DNA of 64,000 bases from Przewalskia tangutica (lineage: Eukaryota > Streptophyta > Magnoliopsida > Solanales > Solanaceae). This document shows positions 24,701 to 37,704 of this stretch, in pieces; the stretch's first letter is position 1, and each line of letters begins with the position of its first letter. The stretch spans positions 72,160,093 to 72,224,092 of the forward strand of contig CM056738.1 of the NCBI GenBank assembly GCA_029844215.1, written 5' to 3'. Below the pieces are notes generated by a model. The model was not told the origin of the DNA. It did not search any database and saw nothing but the letters and a program-made list of their open reading frames with translations. Made by a program: the position numbers and the translations under genes.

Positions 24701-26227
24701 CTTTGATAGATTCTGAATACTTGAGATGTTGCATTTAAATGGCTATTATGCATTTCTAATCCTTCATGTTTTCCCTGAATTGACCACATATTTGTCTTTG
24801 TTGTCTGAATATCGAAAGCATGCCCGATATATTCTGGATATCAGATGTATATCACCCTTGCGTATATCTCTGTATATGTGAAATAATATATCTAAACGTA
24901 TATTATGTGAATTAGTATATCTATGAAGGTGAGCATGTGTTTTTTATTGGGCCCATTACATATTGGGTTGAGTTCGCCTTCCAAGTTTTATGTTTAGAAT
25001 ACTTTGGCTTTGCTTTGCATTTCTGTATATGGTTCACTGTATGTCGATCGATTTCATCGTCGTTTCGGACTGATTTTGGGCCATTTTGCTACTGATTTTG
25101 GCCTCTTTTAGCTGCTGGTTTTGGGCCAGTTTAAGACAGATTTTGGCCTCGTTTTATTGCTTTTTTTTGCCAGTTTTAGACTGTTGTTCGGCCCTGTTTG
25201 TTGCTGGTTTTTTGGCTATTCCCGGACTGGTTTTCTGGCTATTTTTCAGAATGATTTTCTGGTTATTTTGTCACTAAGTTTTGACTATTTATCTATTATT
25301 TGGCGAAGTTTATAACATATACTAATCCTTTTCTTTTACATGACTTGCATCGGGAGGGACAAAGAGTCTCGTTATGAGACTCATCATGACTTTGTCAAGC
25401 AAAGGATTCACATCCGTATCAACATTCCCTGCATTTTTCGGTCCCGGGACTTCCAAACAAATAGGGCGGAATGATATCGTCATCCGTTCTAGAGTCGCTG
25501 CTTTTTTAATTCTTTAATTACACTTATTTTATACTGTTGTAATTTAATTTATTGCACTTGTATAATTATTGAATTGCCTAGAATAGTTAGTCTTAGAATT
25601 AATAGATTGAAAAGGGTAGAATTAAAATCGGAAACCGCTAGTTTAACTTATTCTAGGCACGTTATCCATATTTCTAAAACATTTAGTTTTATTTATTTTA
25701 GGCTCGTCACCTATATTTTCAAAATACTAGTTTATTTTATGTTATATCTACTTTGGCATAAAACAAAATCATGTTCTATCAAAACTCAATTCTCATAATC
25801 ACTTTGTCATGCTTTATCAAAAAAATTAAATATATGTCATTTTACACAAAACTGCTTTGTGTATATTTCTGAACGCATCTTTTAAAATTAACTCTTTGCA
25901 ACATTCTTTTATTAAAACTGCATATATTCAAGACATACATTTTTCTCTAACATAATAATTAACCCTATGTTTGAATGGACAACCGCAAGTTAGCGGATCC
26001 TTTAGGGTGCCTAACCCCTTCCCTTTAGGATAATAAAGAACCCTTACCTAGAATCTCACATGGTTTCACAGACCTTAAAAAATGGAGATCATTCGTAGTA
26101 TTTTATGCTACATTTTTAGTGTCCTAATTCACTATAATAATTAGGTGGCGACTCCTTAAAATAAATTTAGGAATCAACCATGCGCAGTAATCCCGTTTCC
26201 GACTCCGGTTGAAAATGGGGTGTTACA
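21728..26227 (+). mobile_element. 4.5-kb Ogre-type LTR of element 4 (left copy)
   Basis: It starts TGTTGACACCC and ends GGGTGTTACA. It is flanked by GGGT on both sides (21724-21727 and 26228-26231), and the uninterrupted site is preserved at 5497-5500 in the other LTR of element 1. No PBS or interior follows. The next bases are the second half of the interrupted LTR, so it now behaves as a solo LTR. It is almost identical to 41629-49263 without its nested insertion. The 4-bp duplication could be 5 bp with one changed base. No gene lies within. Open frames at 23687-23893 and similar are conserved in the other copy only because the repeat is. Confidence 0.75.
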
Positions 26228-27585
26228 GGGTTGTATTGCTATGCGAATTAAAAGGACAGGGCTTTTGCTGATTTCTGGACTAGTATTAAAAGAAAAGGGC
26301 TTCGAACTTCTGTTCTTGCTCTTAGGTCGCTGATTTCAGGTTAATGTTGAAAGGGTTTGCTACTGTGAGAAGATAGCGGTGTCTCTACTGATTGCTCTCT
26401 TTTTCTGGACGAGGGTCCATCTCTATTTTGTGACGCTTTTTGCCAAATCTTCTGCATGCCTCTGTGTAAATTATCGTTCGACTTATATAGCCTTCGATTG
26501 GGTTCTAATTTTAGTATCTTGCTGGTAAGACTTTGGACTGATTTCATTCTGATATTGGGGTGATTTACCACGATTTGGTACTGATTTGCTACCATTTCGG
26601 AGTCGATTTGTTACTGTTTTGTGTTCATTGGGATGCGATTTTGATATGGTGTTAATGGTTATGGTAGGTTTTAAAAAAAAAGGCTTAGATATGGTAAGGT
26701 TGGCGACGATGAGCGGGAGTAAGGGGGAACCCCAGATTCTCCGGCGAGAATCTCGGGTTGGGGTGCTGACGGTGATAGGTGCGGCGGCTGTTTAGGTTTT
26801 AGGGATTCTTCTTTATTTTTCTTTGTTATGGTCGATGGGGGGAGATAAGGGGAGGTGGGCCGCGGGTTGGGCTGGCGGGTGTGGGCTGCGGGTTGGGTAA
26901 TTGGGCTGGGCGAAATTAGGGGTTTGTGGGCTGAACTAATTGAGTATTAGCTTTGGTTTGGGTAGAGTTTAGGTATTAGGTGTATTATTTAATTAGTGGT
27001 AAATAAATGGAATCTAAATTGTGATTAAATTATTTAGGTGTTTTATTAGTCTAAGCTTGAGTTTAATTTATTAATAAAACTAACGACGGACGTGCTATTT
27101 AATTAGTGCTTAATATTTTATAATGTGACGCCGTTATTAAAATCTTATTTATTATGCGTATTTTGCGATGTTAAATTAAATTGCATGGGGTTTAGATTAT
27201 TATTAAATTATTTAAATGCTAGATGCAGATATGATATTTAAGGATTGCTTAATGCTTTTATAAATGCGACGCTATTATTAAAATGCATGTATTAGATTAA
27301 ATTAATTTAAATTACGAATTATGAAATTGTCCTGCTATTAATAAATGTGAATATTCTATTTAACACGACGTCATTGTCAAATTATTTATTTTATGTATTT
27401 ATTTATTTTATCATAGGGCTCAAAATTGATAAATGCGGGTGCGAGACCTAAAGTGCTTAATTTTCTACGTAAGATGCGGTGTTGTTATTAATCGCTTATT
27501 TATGCATGTATTAATGTATTATTGTTGCATTTTATTATTAAAAATTATTTTAAAAAATTTGTGTAATTTTATAGTTAATGACCGG

Positions 27586-30500
27586 TGTCACGCCTTTTTT
27601 CGACCGCGGCATTTTAAGATAAAAATCTCCTGCTTAAAAAAAATGTTAGAAAAAAATAAAAAATGCTAAATGTGCAAAAGAATGCTAAAATGTTAAAAAG
27701 GGTGCTGAAAGGTGCTAGAATATTTAAAGTGTTAAAATGCTAAATATTTTAAAAGGGTGTTTAAAGTTAAAGGCAAAATGTGCTAAAGGTGCTAAAGGGG
27801 CTAAAAATGCTAAAGGGTTGCTAGGGAGTCGCCACCTAATTAATTTGGGTGAATTAGGACACCTAAGTGTTAACTAGGTTAAAGTCAACACTAACTCCAT
27901 TTAATGGTCTGCTAAACTTAATGAGATTCTGGGTAAGAGTTCTTTATTATCCTAAAGGGAAGGGGTTAGACACCCTAAAGGATCCGCTAACTTGCGGTTG
28001 TCCGTTCAAACCTAGGGTTAATTATTTAAAATGCATATTTAGGAGAACATGAGTTAAAAAGATGTTTGCAAATAATTATTTAAAAGATATGTATGTATAT
28101 ATAGTATTGCATGAAATTTGTTTGTAAAATGCAAGGAAAATATTCTATTTGAACAAAGCAATTGCATGAGGCTTATCAAAAAAAAATGCAAAATAATAAA
28201 AATAGATGGTTTACTAAAAGTACGTATTATATGTAAATTTTAGTCTTTATAAAGGGTATGCAAATGGGTAGCAAGATTTTCCTCTTTTGCACTTGGTAAT
28301 AAGAAAATAGATCTTTGTTATGAAAAAGATTTGTTGTTTTTATGAAGTTTAATAAGAATTTGGAACTCATTTATTTCTATAATATTAATGAAAAGGCTAA
28401 GTTATTTTAAAAAGTTTTGAAAATGCATAACGGCCTAAAGATAGATTAAACTAGCGACACATTTTATTATTTAACTACCCGCCCTTAATAGTTTTAAGTC
28501 TAACTATTCTAGGCATTTTCAATAATTGTATAAGGTTAGGTAACAAAAATACAAATAAAAGTAAAGTGACGGAGTTAAAGAAAAGAGATAAAATGACTAG
28601 GGCAGGTGAAGATATTATTCCGCCCTATTTATTTTAAGGTTCCGAGACCGAAGAATGCGAGAAGTGTGGATGTAAATCCTTTGCTTGACAAAGTCATGAT
28701 GAGTCTCGTATGAGACTCTTCGTCGCTCCCGATGCAAGTCATGTAAAAGAAAGAAAAGAAAAGGATTAGTATATGTCATAAACTTCGCCAAATAATAGAT
28801 GAATAGTCAAAAACTTAGTGACAAAGTAACCAGAAAATCAGTCTGAAAAATAGCCAGAAAACCAGTCCGGGAATAGCCAGCGACAAACAGGGCCGAAAAT
28901 CAGTCCAAAAACTGGCCAAACCAGCAGTCAAAAGACAAAAATCAGTAGCCAAAAGGGGCCAAAACCAGTCCAGAAAATGGTTGCAATCAGTAGCCAAAAG
29001 GGGGCGAAACCAGTAGCCAAAGTGAGGCCAAAATCAGTCCAGAAAATGGTTGAAATCAGTAGCAAAAAAGGGGGCGAAACCAGTAGCCAAAGTGAGGCCA
29101 AAATCAGTCCAGAAAATGGTTGAAATCAGTAGCAAAAAGGGGCCAAACCAGTAGCCAAAGTGAGGCCAAAATCAGTCCAGAAAATGGTTGAAATCAGTAG
29201 CAAAAAAGGGGCCAAACCAGTAGCTAAAGTGAGGCCAAAATCAGTCCAGAAAAATGGTTGAAATCAGTAGCAAAAGGGGGCCAAACCAGTAGCCAAAGTG
29301 AGGCCAAAATCAGTCCAGAAAATGGTTGAAAGATCAAACCGAAAGCAGTCAAAACAGGGGGGTGCAAATCAGTCCGAACATGGGCTGAAAATCAGTCTGA
29401 ACAGGGCTGAAAATCAGTCTGACATATGCTGAAAATTGGTCAAAAAAAAAATAGCCAAAACAGTGGCCCAAAATGATCAAAATCAGTTCCAACAATCCTA
29501 TGGGATCACAGCAACATTTCACATTAATCACACACATATTAGATGACCTTTGAGAACATCTCACGTTATAAGAACTCGTATAAGATTCAGGAAGACGTCA
29601 CACGCATTTAACTTAGACTAAAACGCCAACGAGACTACTTAACTAGGCCTAAATCCATACAGATACGACATGGTTTGCATGTGATATTAGGCTAGCTTAC
29701 ACAAAAGTACAAACATGGTGATTTCATTCATCGAAGTAGATGAGAGGTAGAGGAAAAGTCTATACCTATGCTAACAAGACCAAACAAAGAATGTATATAA
29801 ATAGTTGACACTGAAGTGCATATTATTCCTCTTGAATATTCAAAATAGACTCAGGTTAGTATTTAGACATCGAGACAAAGGTGAAATCAATTCAGTGGAC
29901 ACAAGGGCAAGAAAATGGGCAAGCACTCACAAGGAGATGATATTTCAGGCACACAGAACCATTTACACAAAGCAAATATGCAAACTCACGTGTGATGTAT
30001 ATCAGGTATGAGACATTTTCAAACAAACACAGTGGGTCAAGACAATGACCAAGCATATATCAAGTCAAATAATCAATCATATTATGTCTTGGTATACATA
30101 GACCATCTATAGGAACTAGTTACAGGAACTTAGTGAGGACGCGAGTTTCAACACCTTGTATCTAATATAATAGCACTAGGTTCAGGAATACAACCAAATA
30201 CATATATAAGATTCTTCGTCATATTTTACTATCCTAAGCTCATGTATACATGTTCACAAATAGGCTTGCAAGGATTCAACACCGAAATTATCCTAGACTT
30301 ACGCCGCTTTCTTTAATCCTAAACTCAACAAATTTCTTATCGATAAGGATTCAGAATTAAACAATCCCATGCCACATTCTTAATCACATAATTGTACAAC
30401 TAAACTAATATATACATATTCACATAGTATTAATCCGATAACACTGTTAATGACCGATATGAACTGGGTTTAGACAACAAACTAACAACATGCTTAGTAA

Positions 30501-31990
30501 AACATAAAATAGAATCAGCAGTCCCTTAATCATTTTTTATAGCAAATTCAACGCTCTAAAATAGTCATTAATACATACTAAACATGGCTACCACTTGAGA
30601 AATGAATCGACAACAAACATACTGTCAAGAATCCATAACTACATTTAACCGAACATATTTAATAGACACACACATCGCATCACACAGAACACACAATTGT
30701 GAATTTAAATAGCAAGATTATTAGAAAGAAAGTAGGTTACCTTCTTCGGGCAGCGAACCGAGGCGCGTTTCGACCCGTCTATTCTACTCGAAGAATATGT
30801 ATGTGGGTGCGAATGAAGAAAACAAAGCTTAAACGCAAGAATTCTAGAACGAAGAACGAATAGATGATATGCAAGATTAATTCAAATTTTTTCGGTCCCC
30901 TCCAATGAAGAACGAAGGGGTCTTTTATAGGCAGAAACTGAGTTTGAATTCAAAAAAAAAGTTGTTGGAGGTCTGATTTCTTGGATGATTTTTTGGTTCA
31001 AATCGCGGATTTTAGGGAGATGCAGGGTATGGGTGAGATGAGGGTGGTTCGTGGTAGATGGGAGTTGATGGGGTTTCAGATTTCGCAGGTTTAGGTATGG
31101 ATGTTGTCGGTGATGGGAGTTGATGCGCAGGGGTTGAGTTTTAGGTTTAGGGGGATGGGTGTTCTGGTTTGGACGATGGGGATAGGGAAAAATGGGCTGG
31201 AGGTTTTGGGCTAAGGAGATAAGATGGGGTCTTGGGCCACGGGTCGCGGGATTGGGCTGGGAAATGGGGAATTTCGGTTATTTAGGTTGTGGGTTGTGGG
31301 CTGGTAAATTATGTAATTAGGTATTAGTTTTAGGAGTTTGTTTTAGGCAAAGATTAATTAGTGGTAAATTAGGAATTAAAATTGTGATTAAATTATTTAG
31401 GTGATTTATTAATCTAAATTATTACAAAAATAAAGACGGGCGTGCTATTTAATTAGGGCTTAATATTTATAATGCGATGCCGTTATTAAAACTTATTTAT
31501 TATGCGTATTCCGCGAAGTTAAATTAAAAGCGAGCAGGTTTAGACTATTATTAAATTATTTAAATGCTAAATGCAAATATGATATTTAAGGACTGTTTAA
31601 TGCTTTTATAAATGCGACGCTATTATTAAAATGCATGTATTAGATTAAATTAATTTAAATTACGAAATTACGAAATTGCCTTGCTTTTAGTAAAAAAATG
31701 CGAATATTCTACTTAACACGACGTCATTGCTAAATTATTTATTTATCGTTAAGGATTATTCGAGTTTTAATTAATGGAAAATAAGGCTTAAATTACGAAT
31801 GATATTAATGAAATTGCTTGTTATTAAAACGACGAATGCGGGCGTGAGACTCAAGGTGTGTTTAGTACTCTACGTAAAATGTGGTGCTATTGTTGCATTT
31901 TATTATTTAAAAATTATTAAAAATTATTGTAAAAATAATGCAATTTTGTAGTTAATGACTGGACGGGAGGGTCAAAATTGGGTGTCAACA
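27586..31990 (-). mobile_element. Ogre-type solo LTR, minus strand (4.4 kb)
   Basis: On the plus strand it begins TGTCACGCC and ends GGGTGTCAACA, with ACCGG on both sides (27581-27585 and 31991-31995). The duplicate block has a single ACCGG at 50617-50621, the empty site. There is no PBS, interior or second LTR. It is of the same broad family as 21728-26227 but diverged, and in the opposite orientation. It carries its own 69-bp array at about 28,930-29,335. Confidence 0.85.
28930..29335. repeat. ~69-bp tandem array within the solo LTR
   Basis: Units marked by CAGTAGCCAAAGTGAGG or a close variant fall at 29011, 29081, 29149, 29218 and 29287, a spacing of 68-70 bp. The corresponding region of the other LTR copies (for example 25,060-25,280) has only related degenerate text, so the array expanded in this copy. 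Confidence 0.75.
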
Positions 31991-32023
31991 ACCGGACGGG
32001 AGGGTCAAAATTGGGTGTCAACA

Positions 32024-33991
32024 ATAATAATAATAGAAATATAATATTAACAAAGACATAATGCTTAATTTAAAATAAAAAGATGTAATGCATTTTGTGA
32101 AAAATAAACATAGAATATTATGTAAAAAATGCAAAAAAAATGATGATTAAAATGCGGTGTCTTAAAACACATAAAATTGCAACAAATATACGAAAAACGG
32201 GTTAAAATTGACTGTCAACATCATGTCCCTCCTTGTACGGAGATGATAGAAGAGTCTTCGGCCAAAGATGTTGACTTGTAGTCAATTTTGTCCTGTTTTT
32301 ATAAACTAGAACTCAAAAGTATGGCTGAGGCAGACTCAAAATTGTCCCAGTGTCGAATTATGATGACACTGGGTCGTTGTGATGCAAAAATAAAAAGCAA
32401 AGTTGACGCAGATTTAAAAATGTTCCAGTGTCGAATTATGAGGACACTGGGTTGCTACGATGCTAAAATTATGGACGGACGAATATCGATTCAAAAATAT
32501 GTCCCAATGTCGAATCTTGATGACACTGGGTTACAATTGCGATGGGATGCTGGAAAAGACAGGGTGTTGTTCTCTGAAATGCCTCTAGGCTGTTTGTTCC
32601 CGAGGTCAAAATGCAAAGGAAATGAAGAGCGTCGTTGCATAGACGCGATGCAGATGCTCGTCGTTGCATAGACGAAATATAGATGAAGTTGTTGCATAGG
32701 CTCACATGGAATGACGTCGTTGCATAGACGCGATGCATATGCTCGTCATTGCATAGACGAAACATAGATGAAGTCGTTGCATAAACTTAAATGAAATGAC
32801 GTCGTTGCACAGACGCGATGCAGATGTTCGTCGTTGCATAGACGCAACATAGATGGAGTCGTTGCATAGGCTTACATGAGATGGTGTCGTTGCATAGACG
32901 TGATGCAGATGCTCGTCGTTGCATAGACGAAACATGGATGAAGTCGTTGCATAGGCTTACATGAGATGGCGTCGTTGCATAGACGCGATGCAGATGCTCG
33001 TCGTTGCATAGACGAAACATGGATGAAGCCGTTGCGTAGGCTTAGATGAAATGACGTCGTTGCATAGATGTGATGTAGATGTTCGTCGTTGCATAGACGA
33101 AACATGGATGAAGCCGTTGCATAGACTTTTATGAAATGCGTAGTTGCATAGACGCGATGCAGATGTTCGTCGTTGCATAGACGAAACATGGATGAAGCCG
33201 TTGCATAGGCTTTGATTAAATGTCGTCGTTGCATAGACGCGATGCAGATGTTCGTCGTTGCATAGACGAAACATAGATGAAGCCGTTGCATAGGCTTAAA
33301 TGAAGTGACGTCGTTGCATAGACGCGATGCAGATGTTCGTCGTTGCATAGACGAAACATAGATGAAGCCGTTGCATAGGCTCACATGAAAGGACATCGTC
33401 GCGTCGCAGATGTTCGTCGTTGCATAGACGAAACATAGATAAAGTCGTTGCATAGGCTTAGATGAAATGACGTCGTTGCATAGACGCGATGCAGATGCTC
33501 GTCGTTGCATAGACGAAACATAGATGAAGTCGTTGCATAGGCTTAGATGAAATGATGTCATTGCATAGACGCGATGTAGATGCTCGTCGTTGCACAGACG
33601 AAACATAGATGAAGTTGTTGCATAGGCTTAGTTGAAAGAGCGTCGTTGCATAGACGTGATGCAGATGTTCGTCGTTGCATAGACGAAACATGGATGAAGC
33701 CGTTGCATAGGCTTAGATGAAATGACGTCGTTGCATAGACGTGATGCAGATGTTCTTCGTTGCATAGACGAAACATGGATGAAGCCGTTGCATATGCTTA
33801 AATGAGATATGGTGTCGTTTTATGAACGTACCTGCTTTGTGACTCGCCTGAGTTGAGATAACGTCATTGCATAGACGTTGTGCGTTTGTAACCCGCATGG
33901 GCTTATTGTTGTGCTCCCGACTTTGTTGATATGAAGATACTGCACTCAAAGAAAACTTGTGAGTTTTTTAGGAAATGAGTGGTTGATTAGC
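32024..33991 (-). mobile_element. Element 3 remnant (left copy): LTR end, hairpins and 85-bp array
   Basis: An older Ogre/Tat-like element into whose LTR element 1 inserted. The remnant holds the terminal about 200 bp of the LTR (32024-32220, ending ACTGTCAACA) and the usual sub-terminal sequence. Next come three degenerate hairpin units (32346-32373, about 32,423-32,451, about 32,503-32,530) and a long array. It stops abruptly at 33991. The same sequence continues further in the right copy (50650-53500). Confidence 0.7.
32625..33810. repeat. 85-bp tandem array of element 3 (left copy)
   Basis: About 14 units of roughly 85 bp, each with two or three copies of the core CGTCGTTGCATAGACG linked by GATGCAGATG and AAACATAGATGAAG spacers. 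Because 85 is not a multiple of three, a long minus-strand frame (33606-32872) reads successive units in different phases. This shows only that the unit lacks stops on that strand. Confidence 0.85.
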
Positions 33992-36900
33992 ATATTATGT
34001 GTAGCGCGACAATGATAGACAAATCCAAGCCTAAACATGACATGCTGAAATTGGAAAAAGTGCACCGTCATTTGGTCGCCATTTCCAACAAAAGTATTAC
34101 AGTTGGACGGTTTGGACAAATCCATCATAACCTCGCATATGTGACGTTTAGGCCTGCCTCTGGAATAAAGGGGTCCCCATGCATGTTAGGACTCGCTTGC
34201 AATGTGACAATTTATGTGCAACATGTACTTGCTAAATGTTTTTACACTTTTGCAAAATCACGTGCTTTACACTAACGCAGTTTGCTACATTTTGTCTAAA
34301 ATGATTTATCATCTCCCCAAAGGTCGATTGGTATTTGACTAAGCAATGACAGAGCATCGATATTTCACAAGGTCAAAGGCAAGGTCCAGTGACATGACTG
34401 ATTCAAGGGCATTTGAGCAGAACGAGTCGGAACCCGTCTTGGTCCCTATAGGCAAAGCAGAGGTCTCAGAAAAGAAAAGCGGCATAGATCCGATCGAACA
34501 CCTTGCCCAATTACCGCAGCAAATGGCAACCCTACAGGCCGAAATCAGAAGGCTCGGAAACATCACTAAAGCACTCGTCACTGCAAATAACCAAAATCCT
34601 CTAAATTATTACCAGTACCCTCTTACTACATATCCCATTCAGCCAATATACAATGCACCCATATATCCCACACAAATGCCTACCATACTCCAGTCAAACA
34701 CAAATCAAAGGCCACCACAAACCTACTTTCGCAATACATACGACAACCCCTTGTGATACCCACCCGTGTATACGCCACAGCCAAAGGCCCGTCCACTAAA
34801 CATCTTCAAACCCCGCATAGATGCTGAGAGAAAGCCAACCAGAACCTATACACCTTTAGCCGAACCCATAACCCAAGTGTATTGTTACACCCCGTAAGTC
34901 CAGGACATGTAAAAGAGAATGTACGAAAGAAAACAAGACTTGGAAATTGATACGAAAAGAAGAATTGTTTTTCCGACGGAAAATCTTCCGAACGTCGGTA
35001 AGGAAAAATGTTCGTTGTTGAGAATTAGATTCGCAAAATGCATTATTTGAGGAATATGGAACTTGTTAACATTATGGAAATTTATTTTTACGGATTTGGT
35101 CACGTGGGGCCCACTCGAGGAATTTTACATTTTTGTGGGGCCCACGAGGGTTACGGAATTTTATGGACGAATGAGAGGGCGACACGTGGAACTCCCACTT
35201 ATGGTCTTGGTCGAATTAGAGGGAGGGTAAAATGGTCATTGACCATCTTGGAAGATAAGTCTTGCAAGCATGACATTGTTGACTTGTCAACTTGTCCACA
35301 TAGGCTTAATCCAAGTGAAATTCATCCTAGCCTCACATTTGTGATAATCCAAGCCCTCCATTGTGTTTTATAAGCTTACTACTAGTGCAAGACTAACTCA
35401 TTTACACTTGGAAAATTAGAACACTTTGTGCCAAGAGAAGAGGCTCTCGGGTTTGGTCTTGCTCACACAAGAAAATTTTGTGATTTTGATCCATTAGCCA
35501 CAAGACTTAAACCCAATGTCCCTAAGGGTATTATAAGGATATCTCAATAGAAAGATTTCGGAAAAATGGCTTTTTCGTATTAGTCGCAAGGCGGAAACTA
35601 AAGGAGTTCTTCAACTTTGAAGTTGGAACTTGAAGATGGGTTCTTCATAGGCCTCTAAGGAGTGCTTGGAGCGGATTGGAACCTAAGGAAAGGAGCTAAG
35701 AATTGCTAAGGCGCGACTTTGAATCTTGGAAATTTTAAGGGCTTGGAAATGTATAAATTTTGTCGTTTTAGTAGTTAAGACTTACTTATTGTTGTAGCTA
35801 TGAATATTAGCAAGCATGAGATGTTTAGTATGAAGTTTGATAATTATATTGGCTATTGGAACCCTAATCCGAAAACTAGCATGTTTAGCCTTAAGATTAC
35901 AATTCAAGTTGATTATTCGTTTAAGTAAATCGCATGTTGTATAAAGAAGGAAATTGTAGTTGTTGAAGTTGTTTATAACTATATAACATGTTAGACCTTA
36001 GAACTTGGAATTTGAAAAAGGGTTGGAAAAGACTTGTGTTGTGTTATTGTTGGCCGAGAATGGCTAGTGAAGTATTAACTACTTGGTACGAATTGTGGGG
36101 CGGAATTTTACACGTATTGTAAGGCGTGTAATCCCCTTTGTTTGGTTGTTGTTTTGAGCCTTAAATGTGGCGTGTTGGTTATTGTATTCGGCCTTGAAAA
36201 AGGTGGCAAAGAGAGTAGAAACAAAGGAAGTGTTGCCCGATTTTCCGTAGAATTAGAGACCAAATACTTAGTATTATTCTACGTTAGAGAATAGAAGTTG
36301 ATAGTCTTGTTGTGACCATTATAGGTTGACACTTCTACGTACGGCGTATTCGGCTTAGCTTGTGGATATTAGCCGAAAAGGTATGTGAGCTATCTCCTCT
36401 TCTATCATGATTTCTTAAGATAAAGAAAGTATTTCCTACTCCTTAAATGATCCATTCCTTGGTTGTATTTGGATTGCTTAAAATAGAATTTGTTCTATGT
36501 ACTCTCTTGATTGTACTTTGATGTTTAATTTGGAAGTTGTATAATCCATTGCCTTAGTGAAGTTGGATTCTTAAAAGTGAAAGTATTTTACTTAAAGTAC
36601 ATAGAGTCTTGAAAAGGAAGTGGGTTCCAAACCTTTTGGCTAGTGCCTTAGTTCCAAAACCTAAGGGTTGTTGTAATGACTTTAGGGGAGTTAAAAGAGT
36701 GATTTACTTAATTGTTTTAAGAGAGGAGAAATGACATGATTTAAGAGAAGTAACTTGTTTTAAAGGTGTGAGTTACTTGAAGTTTAAAAGTAGAAGAAAC
36801 TTGTTTTCTAAAGATTTAGAGACTTAAATATTTTGAAAGTTAAGAAACTTGATTTGAAAGTTTGTGATACTTTGTTTTAATTAGTATAAGTCTCTTGGTT

Positions 36901-37184
36901 ATAAAAAGGAATGAATATGTCTAAAACCATAAAGGGTTATAACGGCTTTATGGGAAGTTGGTTATAACGGCTTTATGGAAGGTTAAGAAAGTTGTCTATT
37001 TTGATTATTGGGCATAAGTTGCATAGATTATGAAAATTTGAAGTTACTTGATTTCAAGCTTTGAAATGAGTTTTCTAAAAGTGTAGTAACTTACTTTGAA
37101 AAATAGACACACCTTGATACTACGGGTGTTAGTATCTTGAGATTTTAAATAAAAAAGAGTATTTTGAAAAGAATGTACGTTCGT

Positions 37185-37500
37185 AGTACTTTGGCTTGTT
37201 AAATGAGAATTATTCTATTTGTGCCTTGATAAGTACTTTGGCTTGTTAAATGAGAATTATTCTATTGGTGCCTTGATAAGTACTTTGGCTTGTTAAATGA
37301 GAATTATTCTATTTGTGCCTTGATAAGTACTTTGGCTTGTTAAATGAGAATTATTCTATTGGTGCCTTGATAAGTACTTTGGCTTGTTAAATGAGAATTA
37401 TTCTATTTGTGCCTTGATAAGTACTTTGGCTTGTTAATTGAGAATTATTCCATGTATGCCTTGATAAGTACTTTGGCTTGATTAATTGAGAATTGCCTAT
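37185..37500. repeat. 47-bp tandem array, seven units
   Basis: AGTACTTTGGCTTGTTAA starts recur at 37185, 37232, 37279, 37326, 37373, 37420 and 37467, exactly 47 bp apart. Units alternate between CTATTTGTGCC and CTATTGGTGCC in the early copies, suggesting expansion in pairs. The array is absent from the 2252-5047 relative. Confidence 0.85.
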
Positions 37501-37704
37501 GTGTGCTGGTGATAGCCTTTGAGTGCAAGTATTATGTTTTATTGCGTTGCGCGACTCTCGGTTGGAGGGCGGTGTCTTGTTGTAAGTTACTTGGGCGCAA
37601 GCGGTGATGTGGGATTCCACGGGTATGCTTAGTTATTTGTAGTACTTGGGTTAAATTCGGATTTTTATAAAAGACACAGTAGTGCTTATGTGTTGTTTGT
37701 GGCC

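Larger units (their letters stand above)
1..32023 (-). mobile_element. Element 1: pol-less Ogre/Tat-like gypsy LTR retrotransposon
   Basis: Minus-strand LTR element whose left end lies before base 1. In minus-strand order: 5' LTR (32023 down to 18812, with two nested insertions), PBS matching the 3' end of tRNA-Arg (18807-18791), leader, a 651-codon gag ORF (17988-16033), about 100-bp repeats, CpG-rich arrays, three hairpin units, a purine tract and 3' LTR (6874 down to 1). The LTR is about 4.3 kb once insertions are subtracted. LTRs over 4 kb and a tRNA-Arg primer site are traits of Ogre/Tat elements. No protease, reverse transcriptase, RNase H or integrase is visible, so it would depend on proteins from a relative. 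Element 2 is inserted at 7070-13712. The right end at 32023 abuts the LTR remnant of an older element. Confidence 0.8.
18812..32023 (-). repeat. 5' LTR of element 1, interrupted by two insertions
   Basis: The LTR pieces are 18812-21727, 26228-27585 and 31991-32023, about 4.3 kb together. They match 1-6874. The minus strand starts TGTTGACACCC at 32023 and ends CGCTACA at 18812. Insertions are the plus-strand LTR 21728-26227 and the minus-strand solo LTR 27586-31990. On its right lies ATAAT, the presumptive target duplication, whose partner would be off the window. Confidence 0.8.
21728..33991. repeat. Duplicated block, left copy (D1)
   Basis: Contains the plus LTR, the outer half of element 1's 5' LTR and the element 3 remnant. 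Without the nested insertion 27586-31990 it is about 7.85 kb and matches 41629-52586 without its own insertion. The match ends at GATTAGC (33991/52586). After that, the left copy jumps into the leader of plus-strand element 4. Confidence 0.8.

Noticed and set aside
32872..33606. 244-codon minus-strand frame rich in MQRRTSASRLCND-like repeats (also 51496-52230)
   Set aside because: It is the 85-bp array read through all three phases in turn; the frame has no unique sequence or start context and varies with array length.
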